Source: Cephalotus follicularis (Eukaryota; Streptophyta; Magnoliopsida; Oxalidales; Cephalotaceae). From it: a stretch of DNA of 64,000 bases. The notes beneath the pieces were generated by a model. The model had not been told where the DNA came from and searched no databases. It saw only the letters and a program-made list of their open reading frames with translations. Position numbers and translations under genes: made by a program. Positions 10,727 to 23,149 of this stretch are shown one piece after another; within the stretch, counting starts at the first letter, position 1, and every line of letters begins with the position of its first letter. The stretch is taken from NCBI GenBank assembly GCA_001972305.1, contig BDDD01002362.1, positions 207,583 to 271,582 of the forward strand. The letters are read 5' to 3'.

Positions 10727-12601
10727 TGTTGAGGTATTTATCTGTATTAAGAGAGGTTAGTGTATATGACTTGAAGCATTACACCCTTTGTATCAAGTTT
10801 GGAATACTCCGCAGTGTTGCCTCCAGCTAGCACACTTATATTTATACTAGGGTTTCACCTTATTATGGGTTCTAGTCCAGATAGACCCAAGTCTTAGGTC
10901 TTCACTTATTGGGCTTATATTAAAACATATTATTAGATACCCAAGTATCCAACAATCTCCTCCTATGTTTTACATATAGCACAAACCAATACAGTGGACA
11001 GTGTGATGTCCAAACAAAATATGGATCACCCACATTCAAAATTTTCAGATAATTCAATCCAAAATAGAATTTATCTAAGATGCATTTATTATAAAAATGG
11101 ACTAATCAAATATTTCAGACTTGGTCTAAGCTCAATCAAACCGTCTCAAATAAAGAGCTTTAGAGACAGTCTAAAATCAAAATATGCATAAAGTCTCAAG
11201 TATATGTGGACCAAACAGAAGTATTCAAAAACTATAAAGGTAACTCGAAATGGACCATAGGTCTCACAAATACATGAGCTAAGCAACATAGTCTCATAAA
11301 TAAAATGAACTAAAAATAATAAACTGGACAGCAGGTGGAATGTCTCTATATCAGCAAAGAGATGACAAATCCCCCACAATCTCCACAACTCAAGATAATA
11401 TCACTCATCAAGTAGATCATCCTGGTCAGGATCCCAATCAATATTTCCTCCACCATTTTCGCCATAATCAGTAAATCACCATATATGAATTTCATGTAAA
11501 ATGAATCCAATCATCTGTGTAATTTACCATAATAATGTCTAGTTCTTCCAGGAAGAACTTAACATCATATCAATAGGCTGAAAATATATCTATCAATGTC
11601 AAGTTTCAATTAAGAACAAGATCAAAATAGTTTATTTTGCAAAGAACCAATTACTGTCAAGTTTCAATTAAGAACAAAACCAAAACAAGTTTCTTTCGCA
11701 AATAACCATTTCCATGTTTCAATTTGGAATGTCACAGTCATCTAATCCTTCTTGGCTAAATTGTCTTACATCAAGTTTGGAATGAGACAATTTAATCAAA
11801 TAGGACTATCCAAATTTAGTTAAGCTGTATCATCAAGTTTGGAATGAGACAACCTTCCTAAACAGGACATCTTAAGTGAGATATGCTTTCTTCATCAAGT
11901 TTAGAATGAGACAACCTATTCACTCAGACTTTCGATAACCGTAAGCATCGATGAAACATATAAACAAGTGCCTATCATATTTGGCCAACAAAGGAAGATT
12001 CGATATTTCAAAACAATTAAGAATGTAGGTTAAGACACATCTACATAGTCTTTAACCCCATTTCCCCCACTGTTTTAAATATTCAATCTTTATACAAACC
12101 CTTAGTGAGAGCATCGGCCATATTATCCTTCGATCTCACATCGACCAAAGTGATAACCCCACGTTCTATAAGATAATTCAACAATGCATGTCTCAGTCTC
12201 ACATGTCTCCTCTTACAATTAAAGAGTGAGTTTTTGACGACTTGGACTGCAGCTCGATTATCACAGAACAGGCTTAAAGAGTTAATCTTTAGCCGGGCAA
12301 TGGAATGTCCATAGTTAGATTCTTTATCCACTCTGCTTCTTCGCCTGCAGAAGCTAGAGCATAAAGTTCCGACTCCATAGACGACAATGCAATACAAGTC
12401 TGTCTTTTGGACTTCCATGTAACAGCACCACCCTATGTATCAAGTTTGGAATACTCCGCAGTGTTGCCTCCAGCTAGCACACTTATATTTATACTAGGGT
12501 TTCACCTTATTATGGGTTCTAGTCCAGATAGACCAAAGTCTTAGGTCTTCACTTATTGGGCTTATATTAAAACATATTATTAGATACCCAAGTATCCAAC
12601 A
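10727..12601 (-). mobile_element. Internally deleted copia element, TSD GTTAT, inside the DUF1442 gene
   Basis: Flanked by GTTAT (10722-10726, 12602-12606). The left LTR, 3' in element sense, is 10727-10954 (228 bp) and runs TGTTGAGG...CCAACA. It is preceded on the minus strand by a polypurine tract (complement of about 10955-10968). The right LTR is partial, about 12430-12601. The missing part of that LTR is replaced directly by RNase H coding sequence, with no primer-binding site, gag or integrase: one deletion ran from inside the 5' LTR to the start of the RNase H motif. The interior 10955-12080 is non-coding. It includes three copies of a 'caagtttggaatgagacaa' motif (11770-11920) and a 58-bp near-duplication (11590-11710). 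Confidence 0.85.
12083..12428 (-). pseudogene. Copia RNase H fragment
   Basis: On the minus strand the first part reads a WKSKRQTCIALSSMESELYALAS-type motif, including the ESE stretch of copia RNase H. The second part reads SLSLFCDNRAAVQVVKNSLF and KDNMADALTKGL, the usual copia RNase H end. The two parts are in different frames: a single-base loss near 12300 with an adjacent TAA. An uninterrupted frame that starts at 12418 therefore reads nonsense for its first third. It belongs to the deletion derivative at 10727-12601. Confidence 0.8.
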
Positions 12602-13015
12602 GTTATAGCAACCAACATTGACGTAGCTGTGGCAAGCCGCCAAACGAACGGAAGGCGTGTGTATGTAATCCCTGATGAAAGATCACAATCAGAATACATT
12701 CAGGCCATGAGTGAGGCTGGCATGTCATCTGAAGTAATTGTTTGTGAGCCTGAGACAGTAATGGATGGGCTCAATGGAATCGATTTCTTGGTGGTGGATA
12801 ACCGGCGGAAGGACTTTGCCAGGGTAGTGAGGCTGGCAAAACTGAGCAACAGGGGGGCAGTTCTGGTGTGGAAGAATGCCAAGTCAAGAAGTGCTTTTGG
12901 TTTTGTATGGAGGAGTGTTGTTGAGGGCGGATCAAGGGGACTTGTATGATCCGTGTTTATTCTAGTGCGGAAGGGACTGGATTTTGCACATGTAGCAACA
13001 AGTGGGAGAAGTTAA

Positions 13016-13240
13016 AGTTCAGGCAATGGTTAGGGAAAATGGATCAAACATGCTCGTTTTTCCGTGCGAAATTTTTGGATCTTTTTAATCTATTTTGTGT
13101 AGACTGTCTAGTTAAATTAATATGTGAACTGTCAGTTTTGATTTCTTTTGTTCTTGACCGGATTAAGTTGATTATAACCTTGGACCAGTGGGTATTTGCC
13201 AGTAAGAGAGTAAGTGAGTAAATAAATCATTTTATAAAAC
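13016..13240. other. 3' flank of the DUF1442 pseudogene
   Basis: No gene. A 'ttgaccggattaagt' block near 13156 recurs in degenerate form near 13840 ('ttgaccggatcaagt'), each followed by a 'ccagtggtat'-like block. This suggests that the left border of gypsy B's LTR is in or just after this interval, but I could not place it. Confidence 0.35.
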
Positions 13241-15778
13241 AAATGTTATATTTATTTTTCTTATTATTAAAAACCGGATTTTATATAAAAAGAAAAAAGA
13301 AAGAAAACCCTTTTCTCTTTTTTCTTTCTTTTGTTTTTATTCTCTTAAGCCGTCGTCACCCCCTTTCTCTTTCACTTTCACCTCTCTTCTCTCCGTCTCT
13401 CTCCCTATCGTCGCCTAGCCCTCAACTCCTCGTTGAAACACAGTTAACAGCCAACAAATGCGGTCTTGAACACCATAGGCTCTATTCTCAGAAACCCAAA
13501 AACTTGCTCCCGAAGAGGAGACGCGCAACGACCCATGACAGTAAACAAGTCCCAAATCGAGAGAGACAAGACTGATGTATTAAGCCTTTACTCGACCATG
13601 AGCCTCACTGGTGAACACCAACTCCAATCTTGAGGGTGAGATCCACACCATCGCTGCTAGCGTCGTCTTCCCTAACAACGCCAGTAACGGGGTCAGTCAA
13701 CAACAGAAACGAGATTGCCAAATCGATCCAACAACGCAAACCATATTGGAACCCCCATCACCTACCCGAGCCTTCAGCACCCAAAGTCGCCATCGTCGTC
13801 GCTATGTCTGCTTGACGACATGCCCTGTTCCTTGATTTTGACCGGATCAAGTCGAATCCTAAAGCTCCAACCAGTGGTATGTTTTTGACTTCGAAGTCGA
13901 TAGTTGATTTTTTTGGTGAAGGATGACGGACAGCATTGTGGCTAATGATGGCGTGAGGTTAGTGATAGTGTGTTGTTTGCTGGGTTTGATGTTTGTTGTT
14001 TACAGGTTGCGGTTGGGAACGCTGGAATTGTGGGATGTGCGTTGTGGTCAGGGGTTGGTAATGCTTGGGGATGGTGGCTGTGCACTGATGTCGGTGCGCT
14101 CTGTGGTGATGTCTGTGCACTGGTTGTTTTGATTGCTGGGTATGTGTGATGCTAGTTGGTGGTGTTAGCAGGTTGGGGTATTGTTGTTGGTTTGGCTTTC
14201 GTGTGGGTTGAGGTGGTGATACCGTTGAGTTTAGGTGTTGACAGTGGATTCTGGGCAATGGGTTATTTGATAGTGGAAAGCAGAGGAGAGAAAGAGTGAG
14301 AGCCATTACGGGCTCCAAAGACAAGGTTGAAGTAATTCGAGAAGAAGAGAGAGTAGTTTGGTTCTCGGGGTTGAGGAGAAATTTAAGAATCGTTTGAAAT
14401 CAATCTCTAAGAAGCCTCGGTCCAAGGAAGCACCAGCTTTAGCTGTATCGGAACTTTTGGCATGTTTAGTTAGGCAATCAGAGCCAATTTTGTTTTGGAC
14501 CATCTTAAAAAGGGTATTCATGTGGCGTGTGGTGTGGTTTATAGAGATTGTAAAATATATTTGATATGTTTTAAAGTATTTTTATCTGGAACAATTAAGG
14601 TATGTATATTTTATTTTCAAACTTTTCTTATCCGTTTATTCTTTTAATGAGTTGGGGTCTGATTTAAACATCATTATTATTAGATTTAATGCCCACAAAT
14701 AATTTCGAGTTCTCATATGAACGATTTTATTTCTGTTAAATATTTATAGCAACCGATGAGCGGTCTAGAGAATTATCGATATATTATTAAGGTTATTTTG
14801 GTGATTACACAAGGTACAGATTTTTCGTTCTTGGTTATCTTTTTTCGATTTTATTGGAATAAATTCAATTTTACTTTTTATGAATGAATACGGATTTTTC
14901 GTTCTTGGATATCCTATTTTATTTGAATAAATTCAGTCATATTTTTATAAATACAGTACGGATTTTTTGTCTTTGATTACCTTCCTTTGATTTTATTGGA
15001 ATAAATCTCATTTATATTTTTATGAATAAGGTACGGATTTTTCGTTTTTGGATATCTCATTTGGTTTTATTAGAATAAACTCAATCTTGCTTTTATGAAA
15101 AAAGTATGGATATCTTCATTCCTGATTATCTCCCTCAGATTTTATCGGAATAGACTCAGTTTTACATTTGTGAACAGAAATATGAATTTTCACTTGTTGC
15201 CATCGCTTTTAACAGTTTTGCAAGATTAAATGAGTATGATTTTGAATACGTAAGTATGTTTGACTAAGCAAGTATGTAATTGTTATTTGATAAATTATTA
15301 TCGTTAGTAAACGATTTTAATATTGAGAACTTTGGTTTAATCATTATTTTGAATCGTTGAATACTGAAAATATAACCACATATGGGAATACCACAGGCAT
15401 GTTATGAGTCTGGCACAGAAACATGACACTATTCGTGGCAGTGTGATCAGTCCACGGTGTCTCTCTTTGATATCCAGTTGAGGATTAGGATCCGATTTTG
15501 ATTATCACCCGAGTGTGATATTTGTTTTGATAGAGGCGTATGAGTCGGCCCTAGGATATATGTTCAGTATGTTAGGGAATTGATTGTGTAGTGTCGTACA
15601 CGTCATTCCATTAGGCATGTGGATCCCCAAAAATCCCTTGCATATGTATATATTAGTATGTACCTGATTGCTTAGTACATACGCGGGATTAGTTATATAT
15701 ACGAATCTCAGTGTAAAACATTGGTTTGGAAAAGTTTGGAATTTGATATGAACGAAAATTATATATACTTTATGAAAG
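13240..15778 (+). mobile_element. Gypsy B, 5' LTR, part 1 (continues at 54778)
   Basis: LTR of a Ty3/gypsy element, split by copia C. Support: the same order of landmarks as gypsy A's LTR, namely a CT-rich leader near 13310, the 'ggatttttcgttcttgg' tandem units near 14815-15110 and a 'ggcatgttatgagtctggca' block near 15397. The LTR resumes after C at 54778 and ends GGGTGTTACA at 55261 just before a primer-binding site. A TATA motif (TTATATAAA, near 13273) lies about 40 bp before the CT-rich leader. The 5' border is not resolved. A 69-codon frame at 14358-14564 and others here have no recognisable domain. Confidence 0.65.
14811..15180. repeat. 74-bp tandem repeat in gypsy B's LTR
   Basis: Five degenerate units about 74 bp apart, each starting 'tacggatttttcgttcttgg' (14815, 14889, 14958, 15032, 15106), then 'gattttattggaataaattca'-like sequence. 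Gypsy A's LTR has two diverged units near 18862 and 18938. Confidence 0.75.
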
Positions 15779-17108
15779 TGTTGACATTTATGTTTCAATC
15801 CATGATTTTGATGATAACATATTTGTCTTTAACAAAGTTTCTTTTTGTGCAAGTTAAGATAAAAAGTTGCAAAGTCAAAACAGGAAATTGCAGATACAGT
15901 GCTAAGCATCGACGATCATGATGAAACCGTCAGCGCTTTGAGGCAAGGCGCCAGCAGTGCAGCACCTTGCATTAGCGGTTAGAACCAGAAAAGTTTGAAG
16001 CCAATTAAATTGCACTAAGCGGCGACGCTCAGAAGAAAGCGTCAGCGCTTTGAGCTAAGGCGTCAGCAGTTAAGCGCCTTGTACCAGCGGTTAAAACTAG
16101 AGAAGTTTGAAGTCAATTAAATTGCACAAAGCGACGACGCTTAGAAGAAAGCGTCAGCGCTTCGATCCAAGGCGTCAATGGTTAAAGACTCTACATCAGC
16201 GGTTAAAACCAGAGACGTTGAAAGGAAAATTAATTTGCACAAAGCGGCGACGCTCTACACAAACCGTCAGCACTGTGTGACAAATCATCGACACCAAGAT
16301 CAAGACCTTCGGCGCTTTGAGTAGAACTTTCAAATTCAAATTTCCAATGAACATATAAATGGCAACGCTTTGAGGAACATCGTCGACGCTTTGAGAGCGG
16401 GGAACAAATTACTGACAACAGTTTAATGCTCCGATTACTGAAGTTACAACTTCCAAGACTGAAGTTACAAGTCCCAAGAATGATAGAACAACTTTCAAGA
16501 CAAAAGTAACATTTCCCAATGTTCAAAAAATCAACTCTATTAAATCAAATCAGTTACAAACAAAAGATAACAAGAAAATAGAAAAGTGATCAAGATAAAA
16601 CAAGCACAAATCATCAAGAGAAATATCCTCCACTTTCAAATCAACTTCAAAGTAAGAACAAGATCTTTTCTACTATTATTGAGCAATCATTTCTTGTAAT
16701 CAAAATAGTCATATCAAACATTTGACACAAAACACATATCATCTTTGTAATTCACACTTGTAAAGGGGCCCTAAGTGAGAAAGGGGAGTGAACCCTTGTG
16801 AATGAGGTCAATCACAAAATATTGTAAAGGTGCATCGAATAGCCTCTGGTAAAGATATTCGGAGATTGTATTCAGGTGGAATACTAGTGGAAACTCAATG
16901 AGGACATTGGGAAAGTGGACGTAGGCACGATCTTTGCCGAACCACTATAAATTGTGTTTGCATCTCTCTAACTCTTTTCTCCGTAATTACTTTATTTATT
17001 TTATTTGGATTGCTTATTTATTTTGTGTTCATTGTTTAAATTTAAAAATCCGAAAAAGTTAATTAGTTTATTAAAAACTACAATTCACCCCTCATTGTAG
17101 TTTATTCA
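15779..17108 (+). repeat. Copia C 5' LTR
   Basis: 1330 bp, TGTTGACATT to GTTTATTCA. It contains a GCGTCGACGC/GCGTCAGCGC array (15905-16400) and, near its end, 'gtggacgtaggc' followed by 'ccgaaccactataaa', a block shared with copia F and the LTR at 63785-64000. R/U5 position is not certain. Confidence 0.85.
15905..16400. repeat. GCGTCGACGC / GCGTCAGCGC array, left LTR of copia C
   Basis: About 15 copies of GCGTC(G/A)(A/G)CGC-like motifs, often preceded by AAA and followed by TTTGAG, arranged in units of about 115 bp ('aagcgtcagcgctttgag' followed by 'aaggcgtcagcagttaag'). The same array is at 53570-54065 in the right LTR. Confidence 0.75.
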
Positions 17109-17110
17109 AT

Positions 17111-17121
17111 TGGTATCAGAG
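17111..17121 (+). other. Primer-binding site of copia C
   Basis: TGGTATCAGAG, complementary to the 3' end of plant initiator-Met tRNA, two bases after the LTR end. Confidence 0.85.
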
Positions 17122-17166
17122 AGGTAGACTTATTATTCTTAAGTGTTAGAGCCTTAAAGATCTAGA

Positions 17167-17443
17167 ATGACAATGAACATGAACACCGGAGAGAGTCAAA
17201 ACATATATAAGCCTTTGTTTTTTTATGGAAATAATTATAGTCATTCGAAGGCAAAGATGACCATCTTTATTCAATCTCTAGATTATAACTTGTGGGACCT
17301 CATAGTTGACGGTACACATCTACCCTCTATTAGAAATGAAAATAGAGAAAGTATTCCTAAACCTAGAAATACTTATAATGATGATGATAGGAGAATGGTA
17401 CAATTGAATGCTAAAACCAAACATGTCATAATTTGTACCATAA
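17167..17443 (+). pseudogene. Copia C gag, N-terminal part
   Basis: The frame from ATG at 17167 encodes a UBN2-type copia Gag start: a Y-x-x-W-K-like segment reads NYSHSKAKMTIFIQSLDYNLWDLI, then a charged linker. The frame runs into gypsy A's LTR at 17444. The CATAA duplication shows that it continued directly into 32802. Gag forms the virus-like particle of the element. The sequence is degenerate (the usual tryptophan after 'NY' is not seen), so it is inactive. Confidence 0.8.
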
Positions 17444-18457
17444 TGTAATAACCCGTTTGTTCATATGCATATTTTCGGATTTTTATTTGATTTTATGTTG
17501 GTGTGTTAAATTATTTTGTCCTATTTTATAATTTTTGTGCTTTTATGTCTTAGGCTAAATAATACCATCTTGGGCTTTTGATAAATTAATGGAATAAGGA
17601 TTATAGGAAAAATAAAAATTAATTATTTTATATTTTAAATCAGTTTTTAAATTATTAATATGGCAAAAGTGTTTTAAATTGAAAATGAATTAATGTATTA
17701 TGGCAAATTAGAGTATTTTGGGAAATAAATCCCTTTTACTATTTTAAACCCTAATTTTTCTACTTCTTCTCTCCCTCACCCGTATGTCCCTCTTCCTCTT
17801 CTATTCTTATCACGTTTCTTTCTCTCTTTGTCCCTATCTCTACCGAATCTCTGCCCTATTTCTTTATCAAATAAGATAGTGATTGCTTCTTTCCATATCC
17901 AGCCGATTTTGCCCATTAAATTTTCTGTTATGTATGCCTATTGCCATTGTAATATGCCATCATTGTTTTCTTGAGTCTGGTAGTCGAATTTGCAAGGATT
18001 AGGAGCCTATTTTGTTCTTCCTTGCTTCATTGAATCAGGTTTGATATCCTATACTGTTAAGGATTAGCATTGAACTTTGGTTTTAATGATATCAAAATCG
18101 TTTGTATATAGGCTGCTAGTGTGTTTTGTTTTTAATCCCTGCCACGTATGTTTGGTTAATGTTTCTGAGATTGTTAGAAAGTCATGAAGTGTATGGTAAT
18201 CATAGAAAACAGGTTCTGAATATAATAATTGGTGTTTGACAGAAATTTGGTAATGGAATTAAGTATGCAATGAATTGAAATTGCCTCCCTTAAAAGCATG
18301 ATCACTAATGGCATAAATTTCTTGTTTCTTTATGCTTCAAATACAACGGATATGTCACATAAGTCCTATGAATATAGCTATGATCATCTGGTATTGTAAT
18401 ATTGGAAGTTTGATAGAAAAATTGCATTGAAACTGCTGTGTTTTGCTGTTCTGTCGA

Positions 18458-18652
18458 GCAGAACAGTTGGCTGCCCATTTAAACAGTCGGCTGTTTCGCC
18501 TTGTGTAGTCGACTGTCTTAAGAAACAGTCGGCTGGTTTCCTTGCACAGTCGACTGGATTCAACCCAGTTTGAGTAGTCGGCTACCTATGCAATACAGTC
18601 GACTGCCACCATTGAACAGTCGACTGGATTTTGATACAGTCGGCTGGTTCTG
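18458..18652. repeat. CAGTCGACTG array in gypsy A's left LTR
   Basis: Eight copies of CAGTC(G)(A/G)CTG spaced about 20-30 bp. GTCGAC copies and GTCGGC copies are mixed. The right LTR has an extra unit (see 31005-31211). Confidence 0.85.
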
Positions 18653-19371
18653 TCCAGTAAATTTTCTGGTTTCAAGTTTTGTTATCCGTTTGGCTTTGTA
18701 ATAATTTGGAGTATGTTTTTGACACTGCTAAATTGGTATTTGATGTTTGGAAGTGATTTTTGAATCCTTATATGAATGATATTGTATCTTTTAGATTTTT
18801 GTGCTTCGAGGGACTTTTAAAATTGTCGATTGATTCGTCTATCTTTGTTGTGATCGCTTAAGGTACGGATGTTACGTTCCTTGATACCCTCCTACTATTT
18901 TCAAACTAAAAAGATAGTTTTACTTTATGGATAACGTACCGATTCTTCGTTCTTGGTCTCTTCCTACGGTTTTAATGAAATAAATTCAAATGTGATTCCT
19001 TATGTTTTATGAACTTGGCTATGTTTTATGATTAGATACGATTTTGAAAATAAAAGTCAGTTGACATTTTGCGAATTTAATGTTCTTAACTTTATGCTAT
19101 GACATGTTAATAAATATGATACGATCATCTCTTTACAGTGGAAAATAAATGTGTTGATTCTATGTAATGATTTTGCTATATCCAGAAAATGTTTAGAAAA
19201 TGTGTTTACGTTTTTAAATTGTTTTTAGAAATAAAATAATGTTTTTGATAAAAAGATATACACAGAGATATTTTCTACCTATGGAGGTACCATAGGCATG
19301 TCGTAGGCCTGGCACGGGGACATGACACTTCCGTAGCGGTGTGATTTTACTATGGCGTCTCTCTATGTTAT

Positions 19372-21779
19372 TGTAACACCCCGCGCCCGCAGGGCGGACA
19401 CGTGGCATTACCCTCAGTCCAATATACAATACAATGGTTGGAACTAGCAATATAAAATGCGGAAAAACTTAAAACTTTGCAATATATATATCAGTTGCGG
19501 AAGAAACAATACACTGATCCATACATACGATACAACTTCCTTTACAATACAAATCTTTTCAAAACATTAACAATCTTTCAATACAATACACTTCAATCTA
19601 TCATAACCAACTCCTCGCTGTCCAAGCAGTCATGCGATCAACGGTTCTCAGTCTTTCTGTCCACTGCTACCTGCTGCCCTACCTATGCAGCACACAAAGG
19701 TACAACACAGCCCCACCCCGAACGATGGGGTTAGCCACACTGGCTAAGCAGAAACCCTATGCAGCATGTATGCATGTACAATGTGCAATATCAGTGACAA
19801 TTTATACAATAAAAATGTGCGGTGTACAATATCAATGCATGACATGGCAAATGTACGTGTACAATTGGCGATCAGACTATCCGTATGACAATGGCCCAAC
19901 AGAGCATACGGATAGGATCTATAACAATCAATCAATAGCAGACACTCAGTGGTGGTGTATGAAACACCCGATCAATCAATCAATCAATCAATATCCTATA
20001 GAGCATGCGACCGGGTCAAAACAATGTCAATCTGTCAGTGATGATCAATCCCACGGAAGGTAGTCCTTCAAAAAGGGTGGGAGATCTATCTACAGATTCC
20101 AGATTGATCAGGTCTGGAACTCATAGATCTTCCAGCCTATGGCTGGGTCGGTACGGTAAGCTCAACCATAAAGGGAGCAATCGGTAAGCTCGACCGTCAG
20201 GGAGCAACAATCGGTAAGCTCAACCATAAAGGGAGCAACAATCAATACCGCTCATCAACGGGTCAATACAGTACAATAAATGAAACGATCGACGGAATAG
20301 GCGGACAAGGTCAACGCCCTAACATGCCGACACGAATCATAAGGTCGCTCTATAGGATCCATACAATACAATCAATCAATCAATCCAGTCAATACAATAA
20401 TGGGTAAAGTCAATAAGTGGTGGTGTCTAATGGAGAAATGGGAACGTGCATACATCGTACAGACTTAGGCTCGCAACAACACTCACGAATCAAGCAATCG
20501 ATCGATGTACCAATACAACGTCGAAGCAAAGCAATAAGTGGAGGTGCCTAATGGAGGGATGAGAAAATGCATCCATTTTACCGACTTAGACTCGAAACAA
20601 CACTCATGACCCAAGCAATCAATCGGTCAGTACAATCAATAAAACTATTTTCAAACACTTGAAAACCTCAAGTGAGGTTCCGGTCAAGTGGCTATGTGAA
20701 AAGAAGTAGAAAACTAGCTTTAAAACAATCAAAACTCTTTTCAGTACATTAGGCGTCGACGTTTTTGATGAAAGACGTCGACTCATCTTTAAAATTGAGG
20801 AAAGACGTCGATGTCTTTATAAAGACGTCGATGTCTTTCCTTGTTTATGTAGAGGATTAGCCAAAAGACGTCGACGTCTTTAATGAAAGGCGTCGACGCT
20901 TTTCAATAAAATTAATGAGAGAATACGCATCGATGTTCGGCATCGACGCCTTTTCTGGGGATACGTCTCGATGCAGAGACGTCGACGTCTTTAGAAAGAC
21001 GTCGACGTCTTTTCTGCAGAATCAAGAATATTGCTCTCGTATGAGAAAGACATCGATGCCTTTGGGCTAGGGGTCGACGTCTTTCCTGGCAGTGTCGATT
21101 TTTCTGGTAGAAAATGGGCCAATCTCATATCAAAATCCAATTAAAAGACATTTTTTGAAAACCAAAGTTTACAATCAATCATTTAAGGTTAGTAAAACTA
21201 GTTACAAACTTCCAAAACCAGTTCAATCATTCAATTTAACAATTAGGTCAAGGGTTTGCTATAAACCCAAAAACCTCAATTCAATCACTCAATCATTCAA
21301 TTCAATCATGCAATTCAGTCAATCAATCAATAAAACAGTAGGCAATTCAGTAAAGAAGTCCTACCTATCACTGAAGCTTCAAAAGTTGAGCTTCCACTCA
21401 ATCGATCGGTAGAAATCGCCCAAAAACCGCTACTTTCTTGTTCAAATGGTAAGTTACAACTTGAAATCAATGCTCTTGTTGATGGAGATGCAATTCCAGC
21501 TGCAAGAGAGGAAGGTGGAGGCTGCCAGCAAGAGGGATAGAGAGAGAGAAGATAGAGAGAGGAGAGGAAATGAGAATAATGAGAGAAAAGAGAGAAAATT
21601 GACTTAAATAGTCAATTCGATCAACTCTCCGAAACTCGGTCCAAAAACCCGACTATACATGCATATAACCACTACAATATCAATAGGTATAAGAATACCT
21701 CAATATAATACGGTTCAGTACGGTCCAATACGGTACGATGTATGCATGAATAGTACCCAAAGGGAATTCGGTTGTCACA
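19372..21779 (-). repeat. Gypsy G 3' LTR (full length, minus sense)
   Basis: 2408 bp. It holds 'caatcaatcaat' simple repeats (19970, 20370, 21280), direct repeats of a 'ggtaagctcaaccataaagg' unit (20155-20240), the palindrome array at 20755-21090, and on the minus strand a TATA-like CTATTTAAG (complement of 21603-21611) followed by a CT-rich leader, the likely promoter. The 143-codon plus-strand frame at 19632-20063 recurs shorter in the other LTR and has no domain. Confidence 0.85.
20755..21090. repeat. AAAGACGTCGACGTCTTT palindrome array
   Basis: About ten copies of GACGTCGACGTC and half-site variants, some perfect 18-bp palindromes (for example around 20868-20883 and 20993-21011). Each carries a GTCGAC core flanked by GACGTC arms. 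The other LTR of the same element has lost nearly all copies. Confidence 0.85.
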
Positions 21780-21832
21780 TTCTCCCTTCCATTAAAGAAT
21801 CTGGTACGCAGATTCATCGGTCAAACGATCAA

Positions 21833-21961
21833 TCAATCAAAAAGGAAAGGGTATGTCTCTCTCATATCATCCTCGAGCTCCCAGGTGCGCTCCAGAGAAC
21901 CATGATACTGCCATAGAACACTGACCAAAGGGATGGTCTTGTTCCTCAAAACTCTGATCTG
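21833..21961 (-). pseudogene. Gypsy G chromodomain remnant
   Basis: Directly downstream of the integrase stop, in the same frame, the minus strand reads RVLRNKTIPLVSVLWQYH and ERTWELEDDMRETYPFLF and ends in TGA. This is the C-terminal chromodomain-like motif of Tekay-type chromoviruses, thought to guide integration to heterochromatin. It is separated from integrase by one TGA (21962-21964) that fits CGA to TGA. Confidence 0.75.
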
Positions 21962-23149
21962 TCAGTCAATAAGCTGTATAGGAGTCTCTGTAAACGATAA
22001 GTCAGGTTCCAGCTGAATCTGACCATACTCAATGATGTGCGAGGGATCTCGAACATATCTCCTCAACCGAGAAACCTGGAACAAATTATGCACTCCCGAC
22101 AATGCTGGAGGCAAGGTTAGCCTGTAAGCAAGTCGGCCAATCCGATCCAATACCTCAAAAGGTCCAATGAAACGAGGAGAAAGCTTTCCTTTCTTCCCGA
22201 ATCTCATGACTCCTTTAGTGGGTGACACTTTGAGGAAAACATGGTCACCAACACTAAACTCCAAGCCTCTGCGATGAACATCCGCATAGCTTTTCTGTCT
22301 ACTCTGTGCAACAATCAGTCGGTCTTTTATCAATTTCACTTTTTCTGTGGTAATCTGTAAAATCTCTGGCCCCAAGATACTCTTTTCACCGACCCGATCC
22401 CAACAAACTGGTGATCGGCACTTCCTATCATATAGGGCTTCATAGGGAGCCATCTGTATGCTCTCATGATAACTGTTGTTATGTGAGAACTCAATAAAAT
22501 GCAAGTAGTCATCCCAACTACCTCCAAAGTCGAGCACGCCATCTCGAAGCATGTCCTCCAATGTCTGAATGGTCCTTTCGGACAAACCATCTGTTTGGGG
22601 ATGAAAAGCAGTGCTGAAACTCAATTCTGTACCCATAGATACCTGTAATTTCCTCCAAAACCCGGAAGTGAAGCGAGTGTCTCGGTCCGAAACAATGCTA
22701 ACAGGAGCTCCATGTGCCTTAACAATCTCTTTCATGAACAATCTGGACAGCTTATCTCTACAATAAGTCATCCGAATCGGTAGAAAGTGGGCCGACTTCG
22801 TGAGTCGATCAACCACAACCCAAATACCATCATGTCTGTCACGAGTCAGAGGCAACCCAGACACAAAATCCATGGTAATAAGCTCCCATTTCCACTCCGG
22901 AATGAGCAAAGGCTGAAGCAAGCCTGCCGGTCTCTGGTGCTCTGCCTTAACTTGCTGACAAGTGAGGCATCTCGATACAAACTCTGCGATTTCTCGGTTC
23001 ATGCCAATCCACCAATAGCCAAGTTTTAGGTCACGATACATCTTCGTACTCCCTGGGTGAAAAGAGAGACGAGATTTATGAGCTTGAGAAAGAAGCTCTT
23101 CCTTCAACTCGCTATCGGCTGGAATGCAAATTCTGTTCCTGTATCTCAA
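21962..23149 (-). pseudogene. Gypsy G integrase
   Basis: An uninterrupted 395-residue frame. In order: an HHCC zinc-binding region (HKSRLSFHPG to CLTCQQVKAEHQRPAG, residues about 24-76), the integrase core with D-D-E (MDFVSG, about 94; SDRDTRFTS, about 156; SERTIQTLEDM, about 194) and the GPF/Y region (GPFEVLDRIGRLAYRL, about 328). It inserts element cDNA into the chromosome. Upstream, 23150-23345 encodes the RNase H end (ANVVADALSRK) and linker in another frame, so a frameshift or loss lies near 23150. The usual polyprotein context is broken and activity is not expected. Confidence 0.85.

Larger units (their letters stand above)
10683..13015 (+). pseudogene. DUF1442-family gene, split by a copia insertion and with nonsense mutations
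   Basis: Two coding pieces resemble the plant DUF1442 family (function unknown; small proteins with a methyltransferase-like fold have been proposed). Piece 1 (10683-10726) encodes MAKCVVETWS, an in-frame TAA (10713-10715), then GGVI. Piece 2 starts at the target duplication (12602) and encodes IATNIDVAVASRQ, RRVYVIPDERSQSEYIQAM, DFLVVDNRRKDFARVVRLAK and RGAVLVWKNA. An in-frame TGA at 12947-12949 follows; in-frame similarity continues (SVFILVRKGLDFAHV) to a TAA at 13013-13015. The gene is interrupted in one codon by the element at 10727-12601, which duplicated GTTAT. The N-terminal part before MAKC is missing. Both premature stops fit C-to-T changes. Confidence 0.75.

Noticed and set aside
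13243-14564. Cluster of frames that could be a small gene
   Set aside because: CT-rich leader and LTR landmarks shared with gypsy A explain the region; no domain, and frames are short and overlapping.
19632-20063. 143-codon plus-strand frame in gypsy G's LTR
   Set aside because: It is antisense to the element, recurs shortened in the other LTR, and consists of low-complexity CAAT-rich sequence.
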